The notes beneath the pieces are model-generated. The model saw only the letters and a program-made list of their open reading frames with translations, did no database searches and was not told where the DNA came from. A stretch of DNA of 64,000 nt from Bacillota bacterium (GTDB lineage: Bacteria > Bacillota > Clostridia > Acetivibrionales > DTU013): the NCBI GenBank assembly GCA_023411575.1, contig JAEYOP010000040.1, forward strand, positions 62,001-126,000, read 5' to 3'. Shown piece after piece: positions 42,482-52,031 of this stretch. The position numbers were made by a program, and so were the translations under genes. Each line of letters begins with the position of its first letter. Positions within the stretch are counted from its first letter, which is position 1.

Positions 42482-43495
42482 TCACCGGTTCGTTATCCTG
42501 GCGACGTTTTTGATGACAATGGACAGCGTGCCGTCCGGGTTATTGATAAACTCGATCTTCTCCCGGTCGTCGGCGTATTCCAGCGGAAAATCGATTTCAA
42601 TCCCGGTATCGGTCTTGATTTTGTGGGTCTTGAACTTCTTTTCGACGAGCCGGTCCGGGAGGGTGATCTCCCTTTCGTTCAAGCCGGCCCTGGCGATCTC
42701 CTCCACGTATTCCCGCCGGACATCCAGGTTGCTTTCAAAGACCCGGTCCGCCACCTGGTCGATCCGGATGGCGGTATTTTCGTCAAAGCTCTCGGACACG
42801 GCCTTCTTGAGTTTTATCGTCTTTTCAAAATCTTCGTCAAAGTACTTCTTGTTGATAGTCCGGGATACCTTGTCCAGGATTTTCAGCTTGGCATTGTCGG
42901 ACAGGCCGCAGCCGCACTGCAGGTAATATTTCGAAAGGTACGGCTCCTTCTCCCCGTTGATCTCGACCTGCTTCTCCAGCAGGCGGAGGCTGAAATCCTG
43001 AAGGCTGATCAGAACGCACTCCTCCAGCTTCTGGCCTTCCTGGGGCAGCAGCGTCTGATGCCGGATGATGGTATTGACGCTCCCCTCTTCGGCATTGTTG
43101 ACCCAGTGAGTAAAGCCTTCCTTGTAATTCAGCTTCAGGAGCCCGAGAATCCGGTGCCCGTCCGCCTCGGCCAGCACGCATACCAGGTCCGCCGACGGAA
43201 TGTCAACGTTTTTCTGCATGAAGTCAAAGAGCCTGCCTGCCATGTCGGAGGTGATGGGCAAAAAATCGTCTTCGTTGTCGTTGATGAGCCTGGACAAAAG
43301 GAGAATGCCGTTTTCTTCCCCTTCAAACACGGCGTTTTTGGTATTGGGATCGTCAAGCACCTTGTCTATGTGCCTGCCCAGGTAATAGGCAAGGTCCTCC
43401 GAAATTTCCAGCTCGCCTTTCGACAGGACCGGTATCCCGGCATTGACGTCCAGCACGTGCAGCACTGCTCTTTTTATTACGACGGTATGTTCCAT
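42482..43495 (-). CDS. NdpA/YejK-like nucleoid-associated protein
   Basis: 337-residue protein of the 37-kDa nucleoid-associated family: start VVIKRAVLHVLD, middle LLKLNYKEGFTHWVNN, and a C-terminal DGTLSIVIKNV. The family binds DNA loosely; the cellular role is unclear. ATG 43495 is the family-consistent start; a 68-residue upstream extension in the same frame is Cys/Arg-rich and unlike the family. About 70 nt separate it from the MutS-like gene. Confidence 0.85.
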   Translation of the reverse strand: MEHTVVIKRAVLHVLDVNAGIPVLSKGELEISEDLAYYLGRHIDKVLDDPNTKNAVFEGEENGILLLSRLINDNEDDFLPITSDMAGRLFDFMQKNVDIPSADLVCVLAEADGHRILGLLKLNYKEGFTHWVNNAEEGSVNTIIRHQTLLPQEGQKLEECVLISLQDFSLRLLEKQVEINGEKEPYLSKYYLQCGCGLSDNAKLKILDKVSRTINKKYFDEDFEKTIKLKKAVSESFDENTAIRIDQVADRVFESNLDVRREYVEEIARAGLNEREITLPDRLVEKKFKTHKIKTDTGIEIDFPLEYADDREKIEFINNPDGTLSIVIKNVARITNR

Positions 43496-43715
43496 TGTGG
43501 CATCGCTCCTGTTTTTGCTTCTGTTCCGGTTCTTTTTTCGCTTGTTCCATAGTATAACAAACAGGAGTCCGGCGCAATACCGCCGTGGCGGAAACCGCAT
43601 GAAAAAGCACCGGCGGCAATGCAATCCGTGCAAAAAGCCGCGGTGCCTCCCGGTGTCTCCAACTGCCCGGCTGTCCGACCGTCGCGGGCTGCCGCGCAAT
43701 ATCCGCTCTTGCCGC

Positions 43716-43895
43716 TTATATCCGCTCGATGAGCATGCCCACAGGCACTTCCCTTTTGTGCCTGCTGCCCGTCAATGCCGTCACCTCGGCAATGCTGTTG
43801 TCGCTGACTCCTTCGATCCATACGGGCGAGCCGTTCAGAAGAACGTCGATCTTCTGCGTGGACTGAAGGATCTGTCTGGCCCTGGTAATATCCAA
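43716..43895 (-). CDS. sspH: H-type small acid-soluble spore protein
   Basis: 59-residue SASP_H protein: pattern RARQILQSTQKIDVLLNG, PVWIEGV, and the C-terminal VPVGMLIE match SspH. These proteins are made in the forespore and packed in the spore core, so the host forms endospores. AGGGTGG lies 8 nt before TTG 43895, giving the usual start LDITRAR; the GTG at 43907 overlaps that site. Monocistronic. Confidence 0.88.
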   Translation of the reverse strand: MDITRARQILQSTQKIDVLLNGSPVWIEGVSDNSIAEVTALTGSRHKREVPVGMLIERI

Positions 43896-43990
43896 AACAA
43901 TCACCACCCTGCTTTTTTAAATAGCTTGCGCAGGGCGGCGCTTCTTTATTCTTTTCGTAAGATTGTGCAACCTTTCCCGTAAAATGTGCA

Positions 43991-44019
43991 TTCACCCGAT
44001 AGACCTCCGACGATAGAAT
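43991..44019 (+). promoter_or_regulatory. Possible promoter of the sugar importer operon
   Basis: TTCACC, 17-bp spacer and TAGAAT lie 45 nt upstream of the binding-protein start. The weak -35 fits a regulated promoter that may need the adjacent AraC-type regulator. Confidence 0.4.
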
Positions 44020-44063
44020 ACAAAGTGGGTTTCACGAAAAGAAAATTTTAGGGAGGTAATTTT

Positions 44064-45377
44064 ATGAAAAAGCGTACTGCTTCGTTCCTGCTGGCACTAC
44101 TCATGGCGATGCTTACACTGCTGTCGGCATGCGGTGGAACCGCTTCGGAAGTCGGGGCTACCACTGCCCCTACCGTCGCCGCTACCGTTGCTCCCACTGT
44201 CGCTCCTACTGAGGCTGCCAAAGAGAAGGTTGATCTCACAATGGCGTCCTGGCGTACGGACGACAAAACGCAAATGGATGAATTCCTGGGACTTTATTCT
44301 TCTCAGATGGCTCCCAATGTCACCATCACTTTCCAGCCCATCAATCCCCCCGACTACAACGCGACATTGCGTATGCAGCTCGAGAGCGGTACGGCTCCGG
44401 ACTTGCTGTATGCACGCTCTTACGGCTTCGGCCAGGATCTTTTCAAATCGGGCTATTTTGCCGACTGCTCGGATATCCCGGGTATCAACGATAACTTCTC
44501 GGATTCCAACAAGGCTCCCTGGCAAATGCCTGACGGAAAAATGTTTGCAGTCCCCTTTGCCGCGGTGTCGCATGGCGTGTACTACAACAAGGATATCTTT
44601 GAAAAAGCAGGCGTCAGTGTTCCTGCAACATGGGAAGACTTTATCACCGTCTGCAAAAAGCTGAAGGATGCAGGATACACCCCGCTGGCAAACGGTCTTG
44701 CAGATCAATGGGATATTCTCGAATGCTTCTTCCTTGGAATGCTTCCCAACTATGTCGGCGGAGCAGATCAGAGGGTTCTTTATGAAAACGGCACAAAAAA
44801 GCTCAACGACCAGAACTTTGTTGACGCCTATACGGATATCGCCGGCGTAAAGCCCTACCTGCCCAATGGCTTTGAGGCGGTAACCTACAATGACAGCCAG
44901 GCGTTGTTCAGCTCGGAGGGCGCCGCTATGTTTATTGACGGCTCCTGGACAATCAGCGTCTATAAAGATGTTTCCTTCAAATGGGGAGTATTTGCGGTCC
45001 CGCCGCGGTCAAGCAGGGAAAATATTATCACCTTCCATCCGGACAGTGCCATCACCATGAATGCTGCCACCAAGCATCCGGAAGAAGCAAAGGCTTTCCT
45101 GGCGTGGATGTGTACGGAGGACGGCGCAAAAGCGGCGGCTTCAAACCTGCCTACGGGCTTCTTCCCCATGATCAAGTTCCAGGTCACTTTGCAGGATGAG
45201 CATGCAAACGAATTCCTGGCCCTGAATAACGGGAAGAAGACGGATGCCCGTTTTGTATGGCCGGTACTCATGGATCAGTATGCCCCCATGAATACTGCCG
45301 TTATTAGTGTCATCAAGGGAGATATGAAGCCCCAGCAGGCTGCGGACAGCGTCCTGGCGACCATTAAGGCTAAATAG
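44064..45377 (+). CDS. Sugar ABC transporter substrate-binding lipoprotein (CUT1, family 1)
   Basis: 437-residue lipoprotein: signal peptide with lipobox LLSAC, an Ala/Thr/Pro/Val repeat linker (about 28-55), then a family 1 solute-binding domain (SGTAPDLLYARSYGFG, MPDGKMFAVPFAAVSHGVYYNKDIFEKAGV, AAMFIDGSW). GGGAGG precedes ATG. It feeds the two permeases downstream. A terminator-like hairpin after its stop probably gives excess binding protein. The sugar is unknown. Confidence 0.92.
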   Translation: MKKRTASFLLALLMAMLTLLSACGGTASEVGATTAPTVAATVAPTVAPTEAAKEKVDLTMASWRTDDKTQMDEFLGLYSSQMAPNVTITFQPINPPDYNATLRMQLESGTAPDLLYARSYGFGQDLFKSGYFADCSDIPGINDNFSDSNKAPWQMPDGKMFAVPFAAVSHGVYYNKDIFEKAGVSVPATWEDFITVCKKLKDAGYTPLANGLADQWDILECFFLGMLPNYVGGADQRVLYENGTKKLNDQNFVDAYTDIAGVKPYLPNGFEAVTYNDSQALFSSEGAAMFIDGSWTISVYKDVSFKWGVFAVPPRSSRENIITFHPDSAITMNAATKHPEEAKAFLAWMCTEDGAKAAASNLPTGFFPMIKFQVTLQDEHANEFLALNNGKKTDARFVWPVLMDQYAPMNTAVISVIKGDMKPQQAADSVLATIKAK

Positions 45378-45384
45378 GAAAAGC

Positions 45385-45420
45385 GGCAGGCTAAGCAGAT
45401 GTTTAGCCTGCCCCTTTTTT
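45385..45420 (+). terminator. Intercistronic terminator after the binding-protein gene
   Basis: GGCAGGCTAA (45385-45394) pairs with TTAGCCTGCC (45403-45412), followed by CCTTTTTT. It probably lets only part of the transcripts continue to the permeases. Confidence 0.85.
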
Positions 45421-45469
45421 ACAGGTATTCCGCCACGGATCGAAAAGGCTTTAGAATGAGGTGAAATGG

Positions 45470-46390
45470 ATGAGGCTGTTCTCAAAGAGCAGTAAACTGG
45501 AGCAAGATGTATATTGGTTCCTATATGCACTGCCGGCACTGCTGGTTTATGTTGCGTTTCTGGTATACCCGCTGCTGGATTCCATGAGGATCAGCATGTA
45601 TACCGGCGGTTTCCACAACATGACATTTGTCGGATTCGCCAACTTTAAGCGGTTGTTTTCCGAGCCGGAAATTTCGACCCGCTATTTCAATGCGCTGAAA
45701 AACACATGTATCTTTTTTACTATCCACATGCTTGTACAAAATGTACTGGGCATCCTTTTTGCGGTACTGCTTTCACAGAAGGGAAGAGACAAGCGCAATG
45801 ACATCTTTCAGGTGATCATCTTTATTCCTGCTACTCTGGCTATCCTGGTAACCGGTTATCTCTGGAAGCTTCTGCTGAACCCCATATGGTCGAAAGGGCT
45901 CCTGGACGCCCTTGGGTTATCCGCGCTTGCTCAACCGTGGCTGGGGAAACAATCCACCGCATTGATCGCCATATCCCTGGTGTCCTCCTGGCAGTGGGTG
46001 GGTATCCCCATGATGATGTTCGTCGCGGCATTACGAAATATTGACGAACACCTTTTTGAAGCTTCCACCATTGAAGGCGCAAGCAGCTGGCAGGTATTCC
46101 GGTTTATCCAGCTTCCGCTGATAATGCCTGTGGTAGGCATCGTTGCCATTCTAACCTTTGTAAATAACTTTAACGCCTTTGACATCGTATTCGCTATGGA
46201 GACGGCCAATGGAGCGCCGGAATATGCGACGGACATCCTCGGCACGCTGTTTTACCGGACCGGAATTGCCGGACAGCATCCTGTGGGGATACCGGACCCC
46301 GGATTGGGAGCGGCTATCGCTACCATAACGTTTGCAATCCTTTTAATCGGCGTAATCCCCGTTTTACTGAAAACCAGAACAAAGGAGTAG
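45470..46390 (+). CDS. Sugar ABC transporter permease (MalF/UgpA type)
   Basis: 306-residue membrane permease with six segments (first near WFLYALPALLVYVAFLVYPL). The EAA loop is FEASTIEGASSWQVFRFIQLP. ATG 45470 has GAGGTG upstream; a GTG at 45461 lacks spacing. It pairs with the next permease. No ATPase gene is nearby, so it probably uses a shared MsmK/UgpC-type ATPase encoded elsewhere. Confidence 0.92.
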   Translation: MRLFSKSSKLEQDVYWFLYALPALLVYVAFLVYPLLDSMRISMYTGGFHNMTFVGFANFKRLFSEPEISTRYFNALKNTCIFFTIHMLVQNVLGILFAVLLSQKGRDKRNDIFQVIIFIPATLAILVTGYLWKLLLNPIWSKGLLDALGLSALAQPWLGKQSTALIAISLVSSWQWVGIPMMMFVAALRNIDEHLFEASTIEGASSWQVFRFIQLPLIMPVVGIVAILTFVNNFNAFDIVFAMETANGAPEYATDILGTLFYRTGIAGQHPVGIPDPGLGAAIATITFAILLIGVIPVLLKTRTKE

Positions 46391-46396
46391 AACAAA

Positions 46397-47233
46397 ATGA
46401 AATTTTTTCAATCCGTAAAAAAGGCGGGAATCGGTTCCAATTTAGTATTATGCCTCTGGTCGGTCCTTGTATTGTTCCCTTTATGGGTAATGCTCGCAAA
46501 CTCTTTTAAAGACCGCCTCAGCATCTATAAAAATCCGTTCGGGCTGCCGAAGACATGGAATTTCTCGAACTATGCAAATGTACTGAAAGAGGTCAACTTT
46601 TTCGCCTATTTCAAGAACAGCATCGTCGTTGTAATTGCATCCATTGTAATCGTACTGGTTTTCGGCTCGTTGGTTTCCTACTCATTTGCAAACTGGAAGG
46701 GCAGTTTGTCGGGGGTTCTGTATTTCCTGTTTCTTGCCGGTATGATGCTGCCCGTAAGAATAGCTTCCATCAAGCTGCTGGAGATGGTGAGGGACTTAAA
46801 GCTTATCAATACCATAGGAGCGCTGATTCCGATCTATGTAGCCATGGGGCTGCCCATTGCCGTGTTTGTCCTTACGGAGTATATCCGCCAGATTCCAAAA
46901 GAGCTGATGGAGGCGGCGTACATGGATGGGGCCGAAAGAATGGGTATTCTGATCCGTATTGTCATTCCGTTGGTGCGTCCGGCATTGGCCACAGTTGCAA
47001 TTTATAACCTGGTCCCCTACTGGAACGATTTGTGGTTCCCGTTGATTTTTATCAGCGACGAAAAGTCGAAGACGCTGCTGCTTGGAGTTACCCGCCTGTT
47101 TGGACAATTCCAGACGGATTGGTCCAAGGTGCTGGCCGTTCTTACCCTTTCCGCGCTGCCTGCAATTGTATTATACATGATCATGAGCCGGCAGTTCATC
47201 AAAGGTTTGACGGCCGGTGCGACAAAAGGATGA
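46397..47233 (+). CDS. Sugar ABC transporter permease (MalG/UgpE type)
   Basis: 278-residue membrane permease with six segments and EAA loop MEAAYMDGAERMGILIRIVIP. It begins 7 nt after the first permease. The C-terminus QFIKGLTAGATKG is typical of MalG-like CUT1 permeases, whose end contacts the ATPase. Confidence 0.93.
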   Translation: MKFFQSVKKAGIGSNLVLCLWSVLVLFPLWVMLANSFKDRLSIYKNPFGLPKTWNFSNYANVLKEVNFFAYFKNSIVVVIASIVIVLVFGSLVSYSFANWKGSLSGVLYFLFLAGMMLPVRIASIKLLEMVRDLKLINTIGALIPIYVAMGLPIAVFVLTEYIRQIPKELMEAAYMDGAERMGILIRIVIPLVRPALATVAIYNLVPYWNDLWFPLIFISDEKSKTLLLGVTRLFGQFQTDWSKVLAVLTLSALPAIVLYMIMSRQFIKGLTAGATKG

Positions 47234-47349
47234 CCGGATGAAAAATTCCTCTGAAAATGAAGGTTTTATGCTGCCGGATGTTGAATACTGTTTCGAATTC
47301 GTTGCATTGATGTTGGCATAGCCTTTTTACTCTTTTAGGAGGGAGAAAT

Positions 47350-48432
47350 ATGCCGTTTGTAAAGAAAACTTCAATCCGAGTCATCCTGATTGCACTTATT
47401 GTTTTCTCTATTTCTGCCTGCAGCCCGGCCAACAGCCAGAAGAACGTCAGCATCTCACCCGGCGACCTTGATATGGAACAGGGTATACAGATTACCGGTA
47501 ATCAGGTCACCATCGGGCTTTCCCTTGGGACCCTTGCAGAGGAACGCTGGGTGAACGAAAGAAAGTATTTTGAAACGGAAGCCGCCAAATATGAGGCAAA
47601 AGTACTTACCCAGGACGCGAATATGGATGAGGCCCTCCAGTATCGGCAGGTATCCGATTTTATTAAAAACCATGTCGATGTCCTTGTCATCGTGGCTGTA
47701 AATGAAAATGCGGCCGCCGACTGCGTCAGCGCTGCGAAAAAAGCGGGCATACCCGTACTGGCTTATTCCCGGATGATAAAAAACGCAGATATTGACGTCT
47801 TTATCGGCTTTGACGCCGTAGCAATCGGTGAGACCCTTGCGAAGGCGGCGATGGAAAAAGTCCCAAAGGGAAATTATATGATCGTAAATGGGTCGCCGAT
47901 CGATAATAATGCCACCTCGCAGAGAAAAGGATATTACAACGTCCTTCAATCCGCCATCGACAGCGGTATGATTAAAGTGGTCCATGAAGCGTGGTGCGAC
48001 AACTGGTCTCCCCAGAAAGCAATGGAGGCGGCGGCGGAGGGTCTGCAGAAAAACAGCGGCAAGGTGGACGCCATCATTGTGTCAAACGACGGTATGGCCG
48101 GGGGGATCATCCAGACGCTGACCGAATGGAAGCTGGACGGCAGGGTCTTCGTTACCGGCACGGACGGCGACCTGTCCGCAATCCGGAGAATTGCGGCCGG
48201 CTCGCAAACCGTAACCCTGCTGTATCCCCAGAAGGAATTCGCGGAAGAAGGCGCAAGAGCCGCCATAAGCCTGGCCAACGAGCTGTTGCCGGCGGATGCG
48301 ACGGGAAAAACGGATAACGGCTTAAAGCAGGTGCCTACCATATTTGCCAAAACCGTACTGGTGACAAGGGACAATCTTGAGGAAACCATTATTAAACCCG
48401 GTATTCTGACAAAGGATGACATCTATAAATGA
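47350..48432 (+). CDS. Xylose-type periplasmic sugar-binding lipoprotein (sensing subunit)
   Basis: 360-residue lipoprotein (lipobox ISAC) with a type I sugar-binding fold of the XylF/RbsB class (TIGLSLGTLAEERWVNERKYFE, VIVAVNENAAADCVSAAKKAGIPV, YMIVNGSPIDNNA, GTDGDLSAIRRI). It is not followed by a CUT2 ATPase and permease; instead its stop overlaps the start of a histidine kinase (ATGA). This matches XylFII-LytS systems, where the binding protein presents the sugar to the kinase. AGGAGGG precedes ATG. Confidence 0.9.
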   Translation: MPFVKKTSIRVILIALIVFSISACSPANSQKNVSISPGDLDMEQGIQITGNQVTIGLSLGTLAEERWVNERKYFETEAAKYEAKVLTQDANMDEALQYRQVSDFIKNHVDVLVIVAVNENAAADCVSAAKKAGIPVLAYSRMIKNADIDVFIGFDAVAIGETLAKAAMEKVPKGNYMIVNGSPIDNNATSQRKGYYNVLQSAIDSGMIKVVHEAWCDNWSPQKAMEAAAEGLQKNSGKVDAIIVSNDGMAGGIIQTLTEWKLDGRVFVTGTDGDLSAIRRIAAGSQTVTLLYPQKEFAEEGARAAISLANELLPADATGKTDNGLKQVPTIFAKTVLVTRDNLEETIIKPGILTKDDIYK

Positions 48433-50243
48433 TTTGGTCAAAGCTCGGCCATTATTATTTCAAATTGAAGGCACTCGTCCGGAGCCGGAGGCTGCGTGTG
48501 CAGCTCGTCCTTTTATTTGTCCTTGTCTCCCTTATACCGCTCATCTCCCTGGGGGTATTTTCCTATTACAGATCCTCCAAGACCATTCAAAATATCACCC
48601 GAACCTATTCCAACGACATTATCAACGAAATGAGCACAAATATCCTGCTTCGGTTCAAAAACATAAACGATATCAGCAAGGTGCTTTTGAATAACGGAAC
48701 CGTCAAGGATATCCTTTCAAAGGATAAAGCGCAAGCCCTCAGCGATTTTAACGAAGACAATCTCCGAATGAGCCTGCTCCTGAAAACAATTATGGACAGC
48801 AATCCCAATAACATCCGGAGCGTTTATATCCTCCCCGAGAAAAACGGCAGCATTTATGCCATCGGTGATATCGTGGAAAGCCATGGCCTTGCCTTTCTGA
48901 ATGACGAATACAGGAAAAACTATAAAGAGTCCAGCCTCTACACGGACACGATAAAAGCTGTGAAAAACTACATATGGTGGCCCACGCAAAACGTGCTCGG
49001 CAACAATGTCTTCATATTGACCGAAAAGCTGTACGACGATACCGAAGGAGTATTGGGCGTGCTGGTAATCCATATCGGTATGGATACTATGGACAGCATA
49101 TACCGCAGTCTGGAGTCCTACAACAATTCGAAAATGTACCTGATCGACGGAAAGGGACGCATCCTTTTTCATCCCGAGAAAGCAAACATAGGCAAGCAGA
49201 TAGGCAACCGGCAGATCCAGGATATCGTGACGTCCAGCGATTCCGGAAGCTTTATCCTGAGAGAAAACAACGGTCCTTTGTTTGTGGTGTACAACACCTT
49301 TTCCGTAACAGACTGGAAGGCCATCGTCACTACAAATTATACGGAACTCATCTCCGACGCGGAAAAAATCAGAACCGCAACACTGGTAATTACCATCCTC
49401 TGCCTGCTGTTTATCATCACAGTGACCCCCTTTATAGCCAAAAGCATTCTGAAGCCCATAGTCCGGCTGATGCAGCTTATGAAGCAGGGTTCCACAGGGG
49501 ATATGAACGTCCGGTTCAATACCCGCTATAATGATGAAATAGGCCAGCTGGGCGACTGCTTCAACAATATGATGGAAAACATCGGCAAGCTGATCCGGCT
49601 GGTGGAAGACGAAAGCGCGAAAAAGGTGGAAGCGGAATTGAAAGTGCTGGAATCCCATATCAACCCGCATTTCCTTTACAACACCCTGGCATCCATGTAT
49701 TGGAGCGCCATGGCAAAGGGAGATACGGAAATGGGGCGGATGGCTTCTTCTCTTTCCAACTTTTTCAGGCTTGGGCTAAATAAAGGGAAGGAGTTTACAA
49801 CCGTCGGCAAAGAAGCGGAGCATGTAAAGGAGTACCTTAACATACAGAGCATGCTTTATCAGAATCGTTTTGATTATGAACTGGAAGTAGACACTTCCTT
49901 ATATAAGTACCGCACAATTAAGCTCATCCTCCAGCCCCTGGCTGAAAATTCACTCAATCATGGCTTTGAGAGAAAAAAAGAAAAAGGGCATATCAAAATA
50001 ACAATATTGAATCAGGATAACAGGATCGTCTTCAAAGTAACCGACAATGGCTGCGGAATCGATAACCTTGACGAAAAGGGCCTGGACTCCATCCTGGCGG
50101 AAGGATACGGCCTGAAAAATATAAAAGACAGGCTCCGCCTGTATTTCAGCAATGATTTTACCATTTCCTGCAGCAGTGAGCCCGGAGTTGAAACCACCTT
50201 CCAGATAACAATTCCCGCACTCATCAACGAGGAGGTCAAATAA
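48429..50243 (+). CDS. Sensor histidine kinase, YesM/LytS type
   Basis: 604-residue kinase: TM1 (about 25-50), an extracellular Cache-like domain (about 50-310), TM2 (about 313-338), HAMP, His_kinase domain with ESHINPHFLYNT (phospho-His about 414), and HATPase with LILQPLAENSLNHGF and DNGCGI. It is translationally coupled to the sugar-binding lipoprotein upstream and followed immediately by the response regulator. It probably reads the lipoprotein's sugar-bound state. Confidence 0.94.
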   Translation: MIWSKLGHYYFKLKALVRSRRLRVQLVLLFVLVSLIPLISLGVFSYYRSSKTIQNITRTYSNDIINEMSTNILLRFKNINDISKVLLNNGTVKDILSKDKAQALSDFNEDNLRMSLLLKTIMDSNPNNIRSVYILPEKNGSIYAIGDIVESHGLAFLNDEYRKNYKESSLYTDTIKAVKNYIWWPTQNVLGNNVFILTEKLYDDTEGVLGVLVIHIGMDTMDSIYRSLESYNNSKMYLIDGKGRILFHPEKANIGKQIGNRQIQDIVTSSDSGSFILRENNGPLFVVYNTFSVTDWKAIVTTNYTELISDAEKIRTATLVITILCLLFIITVTPFIAKSILKPIVRLMQLMKQGSTGDMNVRFNTRYNDEIGQLGDCFNNMMENIGKLIRLVEDESAKKVEAELKVLESHINPHFLYNTLASMYWSAMAKGDTEMGRMASSLSNFFRLGLNKGKEFTTVGKEAEHVKEYLNIQSMLYQNRFDYELEVDTSLYKYRTIKLILQPLAENSLNHGFERKKEKGHIKITILNQDNRIVFKVTDNGCGIDNLDEKGLDSILAEGYGLKNIKDRLRLYFSNDFTISCSSEPGVETTFQITIPALINEEVK

Positions 50244-51857
50244 GTGTACAGGCTTTTGATTGTAGATGATGATCATATGATCCGCAACGGGATCGAAAAC
50301 GCCATTGCCTGGCAGGAGCACGGAATCAGTGAAGTAAGAACCGCCGGCAATGGGGATGAGGGCGAAGACGTTTACCGGACTTTCCATCCGGACATTGTTC
50401 TGACCGATATCCGGATGCCGGGGATGGACGGACTGCAATTGCTTAAAAAAATCTGTGAAAGCGGTTCGGACACAAAAGTGATCATTTTAAGCGGATATGA
50501 CGACTTTTCCTATGCACAGAAGGCATTAAAGCACGGCGCTTATGACTATCTGCTCAAAACGGCGACCATTGAAGAGCTTCTCGGCATCATCCATAAAGCG
50601 ATTCAGGCCATCTCCGCCGAACGGGAAAAAAAAGAGCTTCACCTGAAAATCAAAGAGCAATTGAAAATGAGCCTTCCTCTTCTGAAATACAAGTACCTGA
50701 ATGAGCTTGTCCATGGCGGGTCGAGTCCCGAAACCATTTTGAGGCGGCTGGAGTTTCTGGATTTACGTTTGCCCGCAGGCAGTTTCATTGTATCCGCATC
50801 GGAAATAGACGACCTGACCCAGCTGAGCGGGCAGGTGACCGAGGAAGAATGTCTGATCTACAAACTCGGTGCAATCAATATTTTTGAAGAGCTTCTGGGC
50901 GATTTCGGGGTATGCTTCGAAACAAAGAACGACGAGTTTGTCTGCCTCTATTTTTGTAAGCCCGATTCCAAATCCGAGGAAAACAAAAGGGATTTTCTGA
51001 CCATCTGCGAGCAAATATCTTCCACGGTGAGAGACGTTTTCGATATAACCCTGAGTACAGGCGTCAGCAATGCTTTCCACAGTATCCCGGATATCAGAAC
51101 AGCCTATAAAGAGGCGAAAAGAGCTCTCCAGAACAAGCTTTTCACCGGTAACGGCAGTCTGGTGCATATCAACGATATAGAGAATTTTACACACTCCAGT
51201 GTTAAACTGGACGCCGTTATGGAAAACAATCTCCTATCGGCCTTGAAGGTCGGAGACAAAGAATGTGTTGCAAGCATCCTTCAGGACATTTTCGAACAGA
51301 TCCGGCAGCAAAAAGGGATCGGCCTGAATGATTTCTACCAGCTGTGCATTGAGCTTCTGAGCGCCGCGTCGAGAGTCCTGTGCGAATTTGACAGCGGGAT
51401 GGAGGATGTTTTCGGCGGCAGCTTCCTTTACTATGATGAAATACGGAAATACAAGACCTTCACCGATGCAAAGGGATGGATCCTGTTGGTCTTCGAAAAA
51501 ATCTGCAAGTTTATCCTCGAAACCAAAATACTCAAATCCAAAAAGATTATAGAAGCCGCGAAACAGTATATTGACAAGCATTTCAGTGAAAATATTTCAC
51601 TTGCCGGCGTTTCCGAACACGTATACATCAGCCCCAACTATCTCAGCAGTCTTTTCAGCAGCGAGACCGGACAGAGTCTTATGGAATATATTGCCCGCAA
51701 AAGGATTGAAAAAGCCAAACAGCTTCTCGGGCAAAAGGATGCCAAAGCCTGCGAGGTGGGAGAAATCGTAGGGTATGACAACCCCTATTATTTCAGCCGG
51801 ATTTTCAAAAAGTATACCGGTCTGTCCCCCAGCGAATACAAGGAAAGCTTGCGTTGA
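50244..51857 (+). CDS. Response regulator with AraC-type DNA-binding domain (YesN type)
   Basis: 537-residue regulator: receiver domain (VDDDHMIR, phospho-Asp about 55 in LTDIRMPGMDG, Lys in DYLLKTA), a central helical/GGDEF-like region, and a C-terminal AraC HTH (about 430-535; ISLAGVSEHVYISPNYLSSLF, VGYDNPYYFSRIFKKYTGLSPSEYK). GTG start directly after the kinase stop, with GAGGAGG upstream. Likely activates the CUT1 sugar importer operon upstream. Confidence 0.94.
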   Translation: MYRLLIVDDDHMIRNGIENAIAWQEHGISEVRTAGNGDEGEDVYRTFHPDIVLTDIRMPGMDGLQLLKKICESGSDTKVIILSGYDDFSYAQKALKHGAYDYLLKTATIEELLGIIHKAIQAISAEREKKELHLKIKEQLKMSLPLLKYKYLNELVHGGSSPETILRRLEFLDLRLPAGSFIVSASEIDDLTQLSGQVTEEECLIYKLGAINIFEELLGDFGVCFETKNDEFVCLYFCKPDSKSEENKRDFLTICEQISSTVRDVFDITLSTGVSNAFHSIPDIRTAYKEAKRALQNKLFTGNGSLVHINDIENFTHSSVKLDAVMENNLLSALKVGDKECVASILQDIFEQIRQQKGIGLNDFYQLCIELLSAASRVLCEFDSGMEDVFGGSFLYYDEIRKYKTFTDAKGWILLVFEKICKFILETKILKSKKIIEAAKQYIDKHFSENISLAGVSEHVYISPNYLSSLFSSETGQSLMEYIARKRIEKAKQLLGQKDAKACEVGEIVGYDNPYYFSRIFKKYTGLSPSEYKESLR

Positions 51858-51920
51858 TTCTGCCCAATCTCTCCCCACTTGTGCTCCCAAAACAAGCACG
51901 CGAAAAAACTCATATGCCGC

Positions 51921-51946
51921 AGGGTCGTTTCAGTCTGAAAGACCCT
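51921..51946 (+). terminator. Hairpin after the response-regulator gene
   Basis: AGGGTC-g-TTTCA pairs with TGAAA-GACCCT around a short loop, followed by ATTTCATT. It ends the three-component operon about 65 nt after its last stop codon. Confidence 0.65.
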
Positions 51947-51979
51947 ATTTCATTAATCTTCCGGTCGTCCGTTAATTTG

Positions 51980-52022
51980 CCGGCCACCCTGCATTTTAGG
52001 ATAGTTTGCGCAGGCTGGCCGG
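51980..52022 (-). terminator. Inverted repeat after the Lrp-type gene
   Basis: CCGGCCACCCTGC (51980-51992) pairs with GCAGGCTGGCCGG (52010-52022) with one mismatch. It lies just past the Lrp stop on the minus strand; no strong T-run follows. Confidence 0.5.
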
Positions 52023-52031
52023 TTTATGCCT

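Noticed and set aside
43496..43699. Extension of the NdpA-like frame to 43699
   Set aside because: The added residues are Cys/Arg-rich, unlike the family, and the region contains the intergenic space before sspH.
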